A stretch of 64,000 nucleotides of DNA from Rhynchopus sp. YZ270_cl-10 (GCA_964035575.1 OZ037863.1:1466001-1530000), one strand, 5' to 3'; positions 1 through 10,741 are shown, counted from the stretch's first letter. Translations and numbers: made by a program. The notes: generated from the letters alone by a model not told the origin.

Positions 1-1462
1 TAACAAAGGTGCACAGAGTGTGCTGCAGTACTAGAAGCTTTTCTTGTGAAAAAGAACCACACCCCATACACCTCCCTCCCCGTCCTTTTCACATTGTTGC
101 TGGCAAAGTTCTTCCAGTATTGACAGGCCTGTCTCAACTGCCGTTCTCAAGAAGAGGTGTCGCTAGGCCCTCTCCAATCTGTGACCCCGTTTGCTGCATC
201 CGTTGTTGTATTTTTTTTTTACGTTTAGTTGGCACATAGTATGTGACAAAATGCTCGAGACCCTCGTGAAACGTCGCGCGTCTGCGGATCCCCCTTCCCG
301 CTTGTTTACCCATCTCTTTTTATCCGTGCTCTACAAAAGGGATAAAAGTTTGAGGGTGTAGTGGTGCTTTCGGAAGTCGGTCAACGACCTGTCAGCGACC
401 TGTCCATATCGACCCCTCCCGGAGCACCATGTAGGTTTTATTGTGCAGGGAAACAAGTGATTTTTCTCTTTTATTTTCACATTTTTTTATGCAACAAATA
501 AAACATTGGGTGCTATCTGATTTGAACATCCTTTGTACTTTTCTCTTCTTTGATTTGAAAGTATATGAAACTATTTTTTTTATCTATTTTGTGAAATGGG
601 ATTTTAGTTTGTCCCTATTTTTCCCTTCTTTTTTTGTGCTGAACGATTGTATGGGTGCAGGGCTTCCCCCTTTTTTTTATGTTTTTTTTCCCGTTTTTAT
701 TTTCTTCGTGTTCTATCATTTGCTTGTATCCACGCTGAGAAAGAAAAAAGCTGAAACGAAAGTACATAATTTGCAACCCACAAAAGAGAAGTGCCCAGGC
801 ACAAATATTATATGTGTCGTGTTTGTTTGCATGTGGCATCAAGTCACATCACGCATCAAACGATTCGTATTCAAAGAGAATGGGACGTCTGGCAGTTCGC
901 CGATCAACCTAATCACAAAATCAAGGGTTTTATTGAAATAAAAGAAACCTGCGGGGGTTTTTCTCTCTAACCTCCTCCCCTTTTGTCCAAAAATGGATTT
1001 TGCAAACCCGCTTGACTTCAGCTTGTTCTTGCCAGGTTTCCCATGCTGGCATCTGTGTTGCCGCCTTCTCGCCATATCAAGGTGCGTGACGACTCTGTAC
1101 AGGTGCACATACCCGTTAAGTGTCTTCATATGGGCAAGAGGGCAGCCACATGCAGGTGTGCGGCACACTGACAGAAGAGATGTGTTCCTGTGCACAGTGC
1201 CATGATGTGGCGGTACGTAGCTAGTGGAGCATGGACACCTACAAATCACGTCATTCCAGTGTTGCAGTTATAGTGTGATTGACCTGGTACACGGCAGCGT
1301 GGTAGGGTACGTGGATATGCGTTTTTGTCCATTTGACGGGCGACGTCTTCGTGACAACATTGACAGGTAATTGTTGGTGCTCCAAAAACACAGACAGTTT
1401 ACGTACTTTTGTCACAACTTTTCTCCTGCACCACATAACAGTACCCACACACAACACTCACA
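1..1462. other. Gene-poor T-rich leading region
   Basis: I see no supportable gene here. Open frames are short, overlap on both strands and lie in T-runs. The last ~60 bases before 1463 resemble the sequence just upstream of the other poly-Ubl genes, ending in the shared start context CAACACTCACAATG. They are the likely proximal promoter and 5' leader of the first Ubl gene. The more distal module seen upstream of the later paralogues is not recognisable here. Confidence 0.5.
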
Positions 1463-3161
1463 ATGCCGAGGTTTGAGTCAATCGATGATTCGGATGAGAA
1501 CCATTCTGCCGCCTCCAACGATGCTGCGGTAAAGAGGAAGACTGAGAGAGGTGCTGCAAAGAAGGCTCAGGATGCTGAGAAGCAGAAGCGTGCAGACGCC
1601 AGGGCTAAGAAGGCGGCGAAGGAGGAGCAGAAGGCGAAGAAAGCACACCTTGAGGTGGAGCACACAACGATGCAGGTATGCCTCACCTGCCACTCTTGTC
1701 TTTTTCACATCTGATGCTGTCAGACTGCGTTTGTCGTATTTTCCACACATTCCACACCCACAGGACAAACAGAAGATAGACGTGCAAGTGGACGACTCCT
1801 CACGTGTGCTTTCCGTGGAACTTTGCATCTGTAGAAGCACAACCCTCTTCGACTTCAAAAAGCTGGTTGCTGCAAAGGAGGGTGTGCGCGCAGCACATGT
1901 GCATCTCACCATTGGGGGCAAGGAGTACCCAGACACAAAGAAGCTTGTGCTTGTGGCACATAGGGACTTTGTGATGAAGCTTGCTACGGTAATGTTTGTT
2001 TTGTTATTGTCACCTCCTCACGTTGTGAGCTGCACTATTTGCCCCATTTTTGTCATCCAACTCACCTCCGCTTTGGAACGTGAGAAGCTGGCCACAACCA
2101 TCATATGCGGTTACCTGAACTGCATCTGCACTCTCCTTCACGACGGAGTCTGCTTGCAAGGCCCTGTTTCTCATTTCACATGACAGGTTTACGTTCCCTC
2201 ACCACCTCTAACTTACAGATGCCGATCTTCGTGAAGTCGTTGACAGGGAAGACAATCCGTCTGGAAGTTGAACCACGTGACACCGTCCTTGATGTGAAGG
2301 AGCAGATCGAGGACAAGGAGGGCATCCCGACACACTTTCAGTTTCTTGTCATGGAAGACGACGAGCTTGAGGACGAAAACACCCTTGCAGACTGCAACAT
2401 TCAGGAGGAAAGCACTGTGCACTTGGTGGTGCTGGTATGCCCACCCACACCTCACACGGTTCTGGGGTGGACGTTAAATTGTATTCGGGGGAAATTACAC
2501 CGAGTGTGACCTGAGGATGGAAAGTAGGGGCAGCAGCTCCGGAGTGCCAAGACTAGAGCCCTTGGCATGATGATGGACCAGGTGAGTGACGCCACCTCCT
2601 CTTCAGCGAGTTGGGGGTCGCAAGGATCATTTGGATCCTCGCTCCCCCCGTTGGTATATGATGAGTAACAATTCTAAAGTACACACCTACCCTAGCCACT
2701 TCCTCAGTGCCTCAAACTGTTCGAGATGGTCACAGGCGCACTGATTTTCCGAAAGTTGGAATCTCAGACAAAACGTCGTCATACCGCCATAAGCACAGGC
2801 TTGGCGATATCTGACAGTAGGCAGGGGGGCGTAGTTTGTGGCTAAACTTTGTAAGTACGGCCTTGATTTGATTAGCACGAATTACCTTCGGGAAACTGAT
2901 ATCAACCACACCACACACCTTTTACAGGGAATGCAGATCTTCGTCAAGACCTTGACTGGGAAGACCATCACCCTTCTGCTTCAGTACAATGAGAGCATCC
3001 CTTCTGTGAAGACACTGATAGAGGACAAGGAGGGCATTCCACCCGCCCAACAGCGTATCATCTTCGCAGGGAAGCAGCTTGAGGACGGACGCACCCTTCG
3101 AGACTACAACATTCAGAAGGAGAGCACACTGCACTTGGTACTTAGATTGCGAGGTGAATAG
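1463..3161 (+). CDS. Poly-ubiquitin-like protein 1 (4 exons, 3 Ubl domains)
   Basis: Inferred exons are 1463-1675, 1764-1988, 2219-2434 and 2928-3161, all phase 0, giving 295 aa. Exon 1 encodes a Lys/Ala/Glu-rich, probably helical leader. Exon 2 is a divergent Ubl beginning [15 protein letters not shown]. Exon 3 ([12 protein letters not shown]) and exon 4 ([13 protein letters not shown]) are clear ubiquitin homologues keeping the DKEGIP turn, the LEDxxTL segment and the NIQ(K/E)ES segment. The protein ends LRLRGE-stop, not LRLRGG, and domain junctions lack Gly-Gly, so processing by deubiquitinases or conjugation looks unlikely. Donors are GTATGC or GTAATG; acceptors are ACAG. A nearer AG at 2186 would break the frame, so the acceptor at 2218 is preferred. 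Intron 3 (493 nt) holds a 382-bp block shared with the third paralogue. First of a tandem array on the + strand. The function is unknown; a linear-ubiquitin-chain mimic or scaffold is inference. Confidence 0.8.
2546..2927. repeat. 382-bp intronic block, copy 1
   Basis: This block is nearly identical to 8189-8570 and lies at the 3' end of an intron in both genes, ending at the acceptor of the next Ubl exon. It contains a GAGTGACGCC stretch, a G/C-rich CTCCCCCCGTTGG segment and, on the minus strand, a 63-codon open frame (2687-2878) preserved in both copies. No known RNA or protein family was recognised. Confidence 0.75.
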
Positions 3162-3655
3162 AAGTAGTGGTGAACAACAAGCCAGCAGCAGACCCCACTT
3201 GGTGTCGCACTGCACCCTTTGGCACACATCGCAAATGAGTTGCAGTGCCTGATTCCGCCTCTCTTGCCTGCGACACTCGGAAGTGGGTGAACACTTTCCT
3301 TCCCTGTTCGTGATTGCACGAACGGTATTGTGGGATGTGTTCAAACAGCAGTTTCGCTGACACGCTCCGTCATGGACACCAGGAGTGAGTGGCATTTGTG
3401 TCAGTATGCTTGGGTGCTTTTATCCTGGTGCTGGGAAGAGTTGCAAAAGCGACTTTTGGATCTGACTTCATTCTCAGAAGCATCTCAACAGATCTGATCT
3501 TGCTTCTTTTTTACCATCGAACGTCAAAACCTCGACAGATTGTTGATGCTGCAAAACAGACCACAGTACACATACTTTTTGTCACAACACACCTTGTAAC
3601 CTTCTCCCACACCACCTCATGACCACTGCACAGTACGCACCACACAACACTCACA
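3162..3655 (+). promoter_or_regulatory. 3' flank of Ubl gene 1 and upstream module of Ubl gene 2
   Basis: The first ~130 bases after the stop (AGAAGTAGTGGTG onward) recur after 5500 and after 10074, so the 3' flank duplicated with the genes. From about 3330 a different module begins that is shared with 5975-6336 and 19975-20323: a CGCTCCGTCATGGACACCAG segment, then GGATCTGACTTCATTCTC about 190 bases before the ATG, then a C/A-rich leader ending CAACACTCACAATG. Position and conservation suggest a promoter; the function is inferred. Confidence 0.55.
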
Positions 3656-5500
3656 ATGCCGAGGTTTGCGTCAATCGATGTTGATGATCTGGATGAGAAC
3701 CGTTCTCCCACCAACGATGTTGCCATAAAGAGGAAGAGCACTGCTGCAAAGCAGGTGAAAGATGCTGAGAAGCAGAAGCGTGCAGACGCCAGGGCTAAGA
3801 AGGCGGCGAAGGAGGAGCAGAAGGCGAAGAAGGCACACCTTGAGGTGGAGCACACAACGATGCAGGTATGCCTCACCTGCCACTCTTGTCTTTTTCACAT
3901 CTGCTGTCAGACTGCGTTTGTCGTATTTTCCACACATTCCACACCCACAGGACAAACAGAAGATAGACGTGCAAGTGGGCGACTCCTCACGTGTGCTTTC
4001 CGTGGAACTTGACTTCACGAGAGACACATGCCTCTTCGACTTCAAAAAGCTGGTTGCTGCAAAGGAGGGTGTGCGCACAGAACAGGTGCATCTCACCATT
4101 GGGGGCGAGGAGTACCCAGACACAAAGAAGCTTATGCTTGTGGCACATGGGGACTTTGTGCTGAAGTTTGCAAAGGTAATGTTTGTTTTGTTATTGTCAC
4201 ACTCACGTGCTAGCTGGAGGGGTATGCGGGGAATCCCTGAGAGTGTGAGGCTCTGCACTCTCCTTCACGACGGAGTCTGCTTGCAAGGCCCTGTTTCTCA
4301 TTTCACATGACAGGTTTACGTTCCCTCACCACCTCTAACTTACAGATGCCGATCTTCGTGAAGTCGTTGGCAGGGAAGACAATCCGTCTCGAAGTAGAAC
4401 CACGTGACACTGTCCTTGCTGTGAAGGAGCAGATCAAGGACAAGGAGGGCATCCCGATAGAGCGGCAGTGTCTTACCGTGGCATGCGACGAGCTTGAGGA
4501 CGGACACACCCTTGCAGACTGCAACATTCAGGAGGACAGCACTGTGCACTTGGTGGTGCTCCTTCCACAGCCACAGGTATGTCCACCACAACAGCAACAC
4601 ACAACGTACTGTGCACACTTTTGCTCTGCACACCACTACCTCACATTTAGCAGCACTAACGGTGCCAAGTGAAGGCAGATTCCTCTCACTTTTTCTCCTT
4701 TTGATTTTGTTTCATTTCTTTCACACCACAACCATACACCTTGTACAGAGGATGCAGATCGTCGTCAAGACCTTGACTGGGAGGACACTTACCCTGGATG
4801 TTTCCTCCAATGACACAGTCAAGAACACCAAGGAGAAGATCCAGGTCAAGGAGGGTATCCCAGCCGACCAGCAGCGTCTCATCTTCGCAGGGAAGGAGCT
4901 TTTCAAGGACGGACGCACCCTTGCAGACTGCAACATTCAGAAGGACAACACTGTGCACTTGGTGGTGTGCTCTATTCCGGTATGCCTACCACGACAAGAC
5001 CAACACACACAACGAACTGTGCACACTTTTGCTGTGCACACCCTGATGGGAGCACCCTGACCTCGTGTGGCACTGTGTGGACACTGCTTCCGTGCTCGAG
5101 ACACAGCAGACCCTGACCCGGTCCGTCGGTTGTGCCACACACCACATGTGGAGACGCTCCCTTCCTGCCTGCGAGTATGCATCTCTGCACTCTCCTCGGC
5201 TGCCTCCCACAAGGCTGTTTGTCTTCTTGCTTGGCAGATGCACACCACACCACACACCTTGTACAGAGCATGCAGATCTTCATCAAGACCTTGGTTGGGG
5301 GGACACTTACCCTGGAAGTTTCCCCCAATGAGTATATAGAGGATGTGAAGCTGCAGATCGAGGCCTACGAGGGCATCCCACCCAAGGATCAGCGTCTCAT
5401 CTTCGCAGGGATGCAGCTTGAGGACGGACGCACCCTTGCAGACTACAAGGTTCAGAGGGAGAGCACATTTCACTTGGTACTGAGATTGCGAGGTGAATAG
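3656..5500 (+). CDS. Poly-ubiquitin-like protein 2 (5 exons, 4 Ubl domains)
   Basis: Inferred exons are 3656-3865, 3951-4175, 4346-4576, 4749-4979 and 5267-5500, all phase 0, giving 376 aa. The order is a Lys/Ala-rich leader (70 aa), the divergent DKQKIDVQV Ubl, then three ubiquitin-like domains starting [21 protein letters not shown] and [12 protein letters not shown]. Linkers are short and Pro/Gln-rich (LLPQPQ, CSIP) instead of Gly-Gly. The end is LRLRGE-stop. Relative to ubiquitin, the Ile44-like position (RLIFAG) and a Lys48-like position are kept in some domains and lost in others. Domain 4 has an extra residue (KELFKDG). Introns are 85, 170, 172 and 287 nt. The last intron carries a ~220-bp block almost identical to introns in paralogues 3 and 5. 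Conjugation competence is doubtful; a scaffold or decoy role is inference. Confidence 0.85.
5041..5266. repeat. Conserved intron block, copy in Ubl gene 2 intron 4
   Basis: From CCCTGATGGGAGCACCCTG to the acceptor this block matches 8868-9091 with only a few differences. It also matches 9394-9604 and 18408-18623 closely, and the 5' half matches 7853-7940. The open frames within it read through the intron and start nowhere consistent, so it is not treated as coding. Confidence 0.8.
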
Positions 5501-5569
5501 AAGTGGTGGTGCACAACAAGCCAGCAGCAGACCCCACGTGGTGTCGCACTGCCCCCTTTGGCATATATC

Positions 5570-5659
5570 TGGTGCTCCTGAAATAACAAATACCAAGTAC
5601 GCAACAACTACGCACTAAGTGCGCAACAAGTACGCAAAATGGGGTTTTCAGGAGCACCA
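5570..5659. mobile_element. 90-bp MITE with 5-bp target duplication
   Basis: Terminal inverted repeats TGGTGCTCCTGAAA and TTTCAGGAGCACCA bound a 90-bp insert, flanked on both sides by ATATC (5565-5569 and 5660-5664). The paralogous 3' flanks after 3161 and 10074 lack the insert and serve as empty sites (CACACATCGCAAATGAG). The interior carries repeated AAGTACGCAACAA-type sequence. No coding capacity; superfamily not assigned. Confidence 0.85.
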
Positions 5660-5664
5660 ATATC

Positions 5665-6336
5665 GCAAATGAGTTGCAATGCCTGATTCCCGCCATTCTT
5701 GCCTGCGACACTCGGAAGTGGCTCTCCTTCCATTGTCGTGACACATGAGTGACGTCGATGACGTGGTTAGTGCATATCTGGTGCACTTGCTTGCGTGAGG
5801 CGCTGTTGTTGAAGATGTGGCGCATGATCGATGTGAGCCCCTTGCCGTTGCACCAAGCAGTGGACATGCTTGTGAAGGTGCGGTGCACTGACTCGAAGAA
5901 AGGTGTTCCACAGAACAGAGAGATGTATGGACGTGTGTATCTTCCTTCATGTGCCACTAGTGTTCATGTTGACAAAGTGGGATGTGTTCAAACAGGAGTT
6001 TCGCTGATACGCTCCGTCATGGACACCAGGAGTGAGTGGCATTTGTGTCAGTATGCTTGTGTGCTTTTGTCCTGGTGCTGGGAAGAGTCGCAAAAGAGAC
6101 GAAACCGCATCAGAGAGACTTTTGGATCTGACTTCATTCTCAGAAGCATCTCAACAGATCTGATCTTGCTTCTTTTTTTACCGTAGATTATATTAGAACG
6201 GCAAAACCTTGACACATGATTGTTGATGCTGCAAAACAGACCACAGTACACATACTTTTTGTCACAATACACCTTGCAACCTTCTCCCACACCACCTCAC
6301 GACCACTGCACAGTACCCCCACACACAACACTCACA
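5665..6336 (+). promoter_or_regulatory. Spacer and upstream module of Ubl gene 3
   Basis: Bases 5665-5710 continue the duplicated 3' flank. Bases 5745-5960 are unique to this spacer. From about 5975 the same module as upstream of paralogues 2 and 5 appears (CGCTCCGTCATGGACACCAG, then GGATCTGACTTCATTCTC, then a CA-rich leader to CAACACTCACAATG at 6337). Inferred promoter. Confidence 0.5.
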
Positions 6337-9300
6337 ATGCCGAGGTTTGCGTCAATCGATGTTGATGATCTGGATGAGAACCGTTCTCCCACCAACGATG
6401 CTGCGATAAAGAGGAAGAGCACTGCTGCAAAGCAGGTGAAGGATGAGAAGCAGAAGCTTGCAGACGCGAGGGCTAAGAAGGCGGCGAAGGAGGAGCAGAA
6501 GGCGAAGAAGGCACGCCAAGAGTGGAAGGTATGCCTCACCTGCCACTCTTGTCTTTTTCACATCTGATGCTGTCAGACTGCGTTTGTCGTATTTTCCACA
6601 CATTCCACACCCACAGGACAAACAGAAGATAGACGTGCAAGTGGACGACTCCTCACGTGTGCTTTCCGTGGCACTTGACTTCACGAGAGACACATGCCTC
6701 TTCGACTTTAAAAATCTGGTTGCTGCAAAGGAGGGTGTGCGCACAGAACAGGTGCATCTCACCATTGGGGGCAAGGAGTACCCAGACACAAAGAAGCTTA
6801 TGCTTGTGGCACATCTGGACTTTGTGCTGAAGCTTGCTAAGGTAATGTTGGTTTTGTTAGTTTGCTCCGCCTCACCTTGGGGCTATGGTGTTCCTGTATG
6901 GACGTCTACGTGCATCCCTGAGAGTGTGAGGCTCTGCACTCTCCTTCACGACGGAGTCTGCTTGCAAGGCCCTGTTTCTCATTTCACATGACAGGTTTAC
7001 GTTCCCTCACCACCTCTAACTTACAGATGCCGATCTTCGTGAAGTCGTTGACAGGGACGACAATCCGTCTCGAAGTAGAACCACGTGACACCGTCCTTGC
7101 TGTGAAGGAGCAGATCAAGGACAAGGAGGGCATCCCGATAGAGGAGCAGTGTCTGGTTGTGGGAGACGACGAGCTTGAGGACGGACACACCCTTGCAGAC
7201 TGCAACATTCAGGAGGACAGCACTGTGCACTTGGTGGTGCTCACTCTACAGACACAAGTATGCCCACCACCACAACAGCAACACACAACGTACTGTGCAC
7301 ACTTTTGCTCTGCACACCACTACCTCACATTTAGCAGCACTTCAAGGCACTGAGAGTGCGTTATGTGGGGTTTGAGTGAGACTCTTAACAAGGCGTTGTG
7401 CTGCTAAGTCTTTTTACCTCCTCTGTCGGGGTAGACTGGGGAAAATCGAATATACATCACATTCCAGCAGAAAATCATTTTTTGTGTTTTTCCGTTCCGT
7501 AGTGGTGTGCATCTGCTTGGCAGATGCACACCACAACCTCACACCTGGTACAGAGCATGCAGATCTCCGTCAATACCTTGGAAGGAGTATCCCACACTTT
7601 GACTGTATGGTCGCACGACCATACAGTCAAAATGTTGAAGGAGCAGATAGAGAACAAGGAGGGCATACCGATAGACAAGCAGCGTCTCTTCTACGCAGGG
7701 ATGCAGCTTGAGGACGGACACACCCTTGCAGACTGCAACATTCAGGAGGACAGCACTCCAGAATTTCTGGTGCTCTCTCCACCGCCACTGGTATGCTCAC
7801 CACCACAAGAACATCATGCACAACCAACTGTGCACACTTTTGCTCTGCAGACCCTGATGGGAGCACCCTGACCTCGTGTGGCACTGTGTGGACACTGCTT
7901 CCGTGCTCGAGACACAGCAGACCCTGACCCGGTCCGTTGTTGCGCAGGCACGACGGCTGCACTGCCAACGCCACACAACCATTGTCACAGAGTCTTCGCA
8001 CCCCGATTGACACATCGATGCTCTCACAGAACAGCAAGGATGTGGATGCAGATGCAGCTGTGGAGGTATTTTAATTAGATTTTGTTGGGTGATATTCTCA
8101 TAATTGTAGCATTCATCTAGCAAGGTCTTTTTACTGTTTTTTCTTTGTACGAGTATGCAATACGTCTGGAAAATGAAAGACCCAGAACGCCAAGACTAGA
8201 GCCCTTGGCATGATGATGGACCAGGTGAGTGACGCCACCTCCTCTTCAGCGAGTTGGGGGTCGCAAGGATCGTTTCGATCCTCGCTCCCCCCGTTGGTAT
8301 ATGATGCGTAACAATTCTAAAGTACACACCTACCCTAGCCACTTCCTCAGTGCCTCAAACTGTTCGAGATGGTCACAGGCGCACTGATTTTCCGAAAGTT
8401 GGAATCTCAGACAAAACGTCGTCATACCGCCATAAACACAGGCTTCGCAATATCTGACAGTAGGCAGGGGGGCGTAGTTTGTGGCTAAACTTTGTGAGTA
8501 CGGCCTTGATTTGATTAGCACGAATTACCTTCGGGAAACTGATATCAACCACACCACACACCTTGTACAGAGAATGCAGATCTTCGTGAAGACCTTGACT
8601 GCGAGGAAATATTTACTGGAGGTTTACCCCAATGATACTGTCGCTGATGTGAAGTTGAAGATGCAGGACAAGGAGGGCATACCGATAGACAAGCAGCGTC
8701 TCGTCTACGGAGGGAAGCAGCTTGAGGACGGACACACCCTTGCAGACTGCAACATTCAGAAGGACGGCACTGTGCACTTGGTGGTGCTCTCTCCACCGCC
8801 ACAGGTATGCCCACCACCACAAGAGCAACACACACAACGCACTGTGCACACTTTTGCTCTGCACACCCTGATGGGAGCACCCTGACCTCGTGTGGCACTG
8901 TGTGGACACTGCTTCCGTGCTCGAGACACAGCAGACCCTGACCCGGTCCGTCGGTTGTGCCACACACCACATGTGGAGACGCTCCCTTCCTGCCTGCGAG
9001 CATGCATCTCTGCACTCTCCTCGGCTGCCTCCCACAAGGCTGTTTGTCTTCTTGCTTGGCAGATGCACACCACACCACACACCTTTTACAGAAAAACAGC
9101 ATACAGATCTTCGTGAAAGAACAATATCGTATATTCGGACCTCTGGATGTGTCCCCCAATGACACTGTCGAGTACGTGAAGGCGGTGATCCAGGACAAGG
9201 AGGGCATCCCAGCCGACCAGCAGCGTCTCATCTTCGCAGGGAGGCCGCTTCTCGAGGACGAACGCACCCTTGCAGACTACAACATCCAGAAGGACAGCAC

Positions 9301-9844
9301 TGTGTACTTGACGGTGCTCTCTCAGCGACAGGTATGCCCACCACAAGACCAACACACACAATGAACTGTGCACACTTTTGCTCTGCACACCCTGATAGCA
9401 GCACCCTGACGTGGCACTGTGTGGACACTGCTTCCGTGTTTGAGACACAGCAGACCCTGACCCGGTCCGTCGGTTGTGCCACACACCACATGTGGAGACG
9501 CTCCCTTCCTGCCTGCGAGCATGCATCTCTGCACTCTCCTCGGCTGCCTCCCCCAAGGCTGTTTGTCTTCTTGCTTGGCAGATGCACACCACACCACCAC
9601 ACAGATACATGGAAATCACGTCATCATCAAGACGCTTACTGGGAAGCGATACCCCGTCTTTGCTTCCCTAAATGACACTATCGGGAATGTGAAGGCGAAG
9701 ATCCAGGACAAGGAGGGCATCCCACCCGACCAGCAGCGTCTCATCTTCGCAGGGAAGCAGCTTGAGGACGGACGCACCCTTGCAGACTACAACATCCAGA
9801 AGGGTAGTATTCTGCACATAGTGCTGAGATTGCGCGGTGACTAA
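6337..9844 (+). CDS. Poly-ubiquitin-like protein 3 (7 exons, 6 Ubl domains)
   Basis: Largest of the family. Inferred exons are 6337-6528, 6617-6841, 7027-7257, 7554-7790, 8571-8804, 9092-9331 and 9605-9844, all phase 0, giving 532 aa. A Lys/Ala-rich leader and the divergent DKQ Ubl are followed by five ubiquitin-like domains. Their first strands vary greatly ([60 protein letters not shown]), while the core (KEGIP, QRL, LEDxxTLAD, NIQ) stays. Linkers are SPPPL, SPPPQ or SQRQ, without Gly-Gly. The C-terminus is LRLRGD-stop. Exon 4 contains a perfect 16-bp palindrome (7598-7631) replacing the usual second strand. Introns are 88, 185, 296, 780, 287 and 273 nt. The start shares the family CAACACTCACAATG context. 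No enzymatic residues are visible. The exon model rests on motifs, frame and paralogy. Confidence 0.82.
7598..7631. repeat. Perfect 16-bp palindrome in a Ubl exon
   Basis: Arms 7598-7613 and 7616-7631 are exact reverse complements separated by CA. The right arm resembles the normal exon sequence (ACAGTCAA), while the left arm replaces the usual ACCCTGGATGTTTCC-type sequence of paralogous exons. Confidence 0.9.
8189..8570. repeat. 382-bp intronic block, copy 2
   Basis: Same length and nearly the same sequence as 2546-2927, here ending at the acceptor of exon 5 of Ubl gene 3. The preceding intron part (7791-8188) mixes the common intron block with unique A/T-rich sequence, which explains the unusual 780-nt intron length. 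Confidence 0.75.
8868..9091. repeat. Conserved intron block, Ubl gene 3 intron 5
   Basis: Almost identical to 5041-5266 over ~220 bases, although the flanking Ubl exons of the two genes are strongly diverged. Confidence 0.8.
9394..9604. repeat. Conserved intron block, Ubl gene 3 intron 6
   Basis: Same block as 8868-9091, with a short deletion near the start (CCTGACGTGGCAC in place of CCTGACCTCGTGTGGCAC) and a changed 3' end (CACCACCACACAG acceptor). Confidence 0.75.
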
Positions 9845-9859
9845 GCAGTGTGCTAGAGT

Positions 9860-10074
9860 TTTCATGGACATACATGGAGGGCATCTATCCTGGATATGTC
9901 CTCTGATGCAACCAGCCTTGCTGCTCATGTTCGTGGAGAGGAGGGGGGCTCTCAGCCATATCAGCAGTGTCTCATCTTTGCAGGAAGTAGTTTGACAATG
10001 CGTGCACCCTTGAAGACTACAACATTCAGGAGGACAGCACTGTGCACTTGGTACTGAGATTGCGAGGTGAATAG
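9860..10074 (+). pseudogene. Decayed ubiquitin-like exon
   Basis: This stretch is recognisable as a Ubl exon by CAGTGTCTCATCTTTGCAGG and the ending GACTACAACATTCAGGAGGA with LRLRGE-stop at 10072-10074. The first half is eroded and the LIFAG and LEDYNIQ halves lie in different frames. It sits just after the stop of Ubl gene 3 and is followed by the family 3' flank. It was probably the ancestral terminal exon of this gene or of a lost neighbour. Confidence 0.75.
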
Positions 10075-10741
10075 AAGTAGTGGTGCACAACATGCCAGCA
10101 GCACACCCCACGTGGTGTCGCTGCACCCTTTGGCACACATCGCAAATGAGTTGCAATGCCTGATACCCGCCTTGCCTGCGACACTCGGAAGTAGGTGTGA
10201 ACACATTCCTTCCATTGTCGTGACGAGGGATGGTGATTGCACCAACAATCCGTGTCTCATCTCACCGTATCGTGGGAATGCAGACTGTTTTTTTATGATT
10301 ACATGCAATGCTAAAAGGAAAATGAACACCGTACCCTACTCCCTTCCTTTTTCCACTTTTCCAGTCCGGGGCGGGTTGGAGTAGAGCCACATTTCACCGA
10401 CAGGTCGAGGTGTGTGCGTTTCACCACAACCTCTCCCTTTTGTCTTTATTGTTTTTATTGCTTTTTGTTTGCGGGGGTAGGGGGAAAAATAAAAAGGAAG
10501 AGTAGGCGGTTTCAATTTTGGTTTGTGAGGTAAACATAAGGATTGTACGTGGCAAAGCGATGCCTTCTAGTGTTGACCATCGTTTCTCACGATGACTTTT
10601 GGGCCCTACTCGGTGTACGTAGGTAGGTTTGGAAAGAGAATAACACCTGTATTATTTATCACGGTTATCTGAGAGTCACCATCCTTGTTCACTGCACCAC
10701 TCAAGAACACAGGAAAATATATTACATTCTTTACGTACATA
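10075..10741. other. Spacer with duplicated 3' flank
   Basis: Bases 10075-10215 repeat the 3' flank of Ubl genes 1 and 2. The rest is T-rich and unique, with no supportable gene. The A/T-rich stretch before 10742 presumably supplies the promoter of the dioxygenase fusion copy A, which lacks the family leader seen in copy B. Confidence 0.5.

Noticed and set aside
2187-2218. Alternative acceptor at 2186 for exon 3 of Ubl gene 1 (also in paralogues)
   Set aside because: It adds 32 nt and shifts the frame. The next AG at 2218 gives an exact phase-0 MPIFVK start in all paralogues.
9334-9675. Open frames running through the conserved intron block
   Set aside because: They recur because the intron block itself is duplicated. 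They cross donor and acceptor sites that keep all Ubl exons in phase 0, so intron status is preferred.
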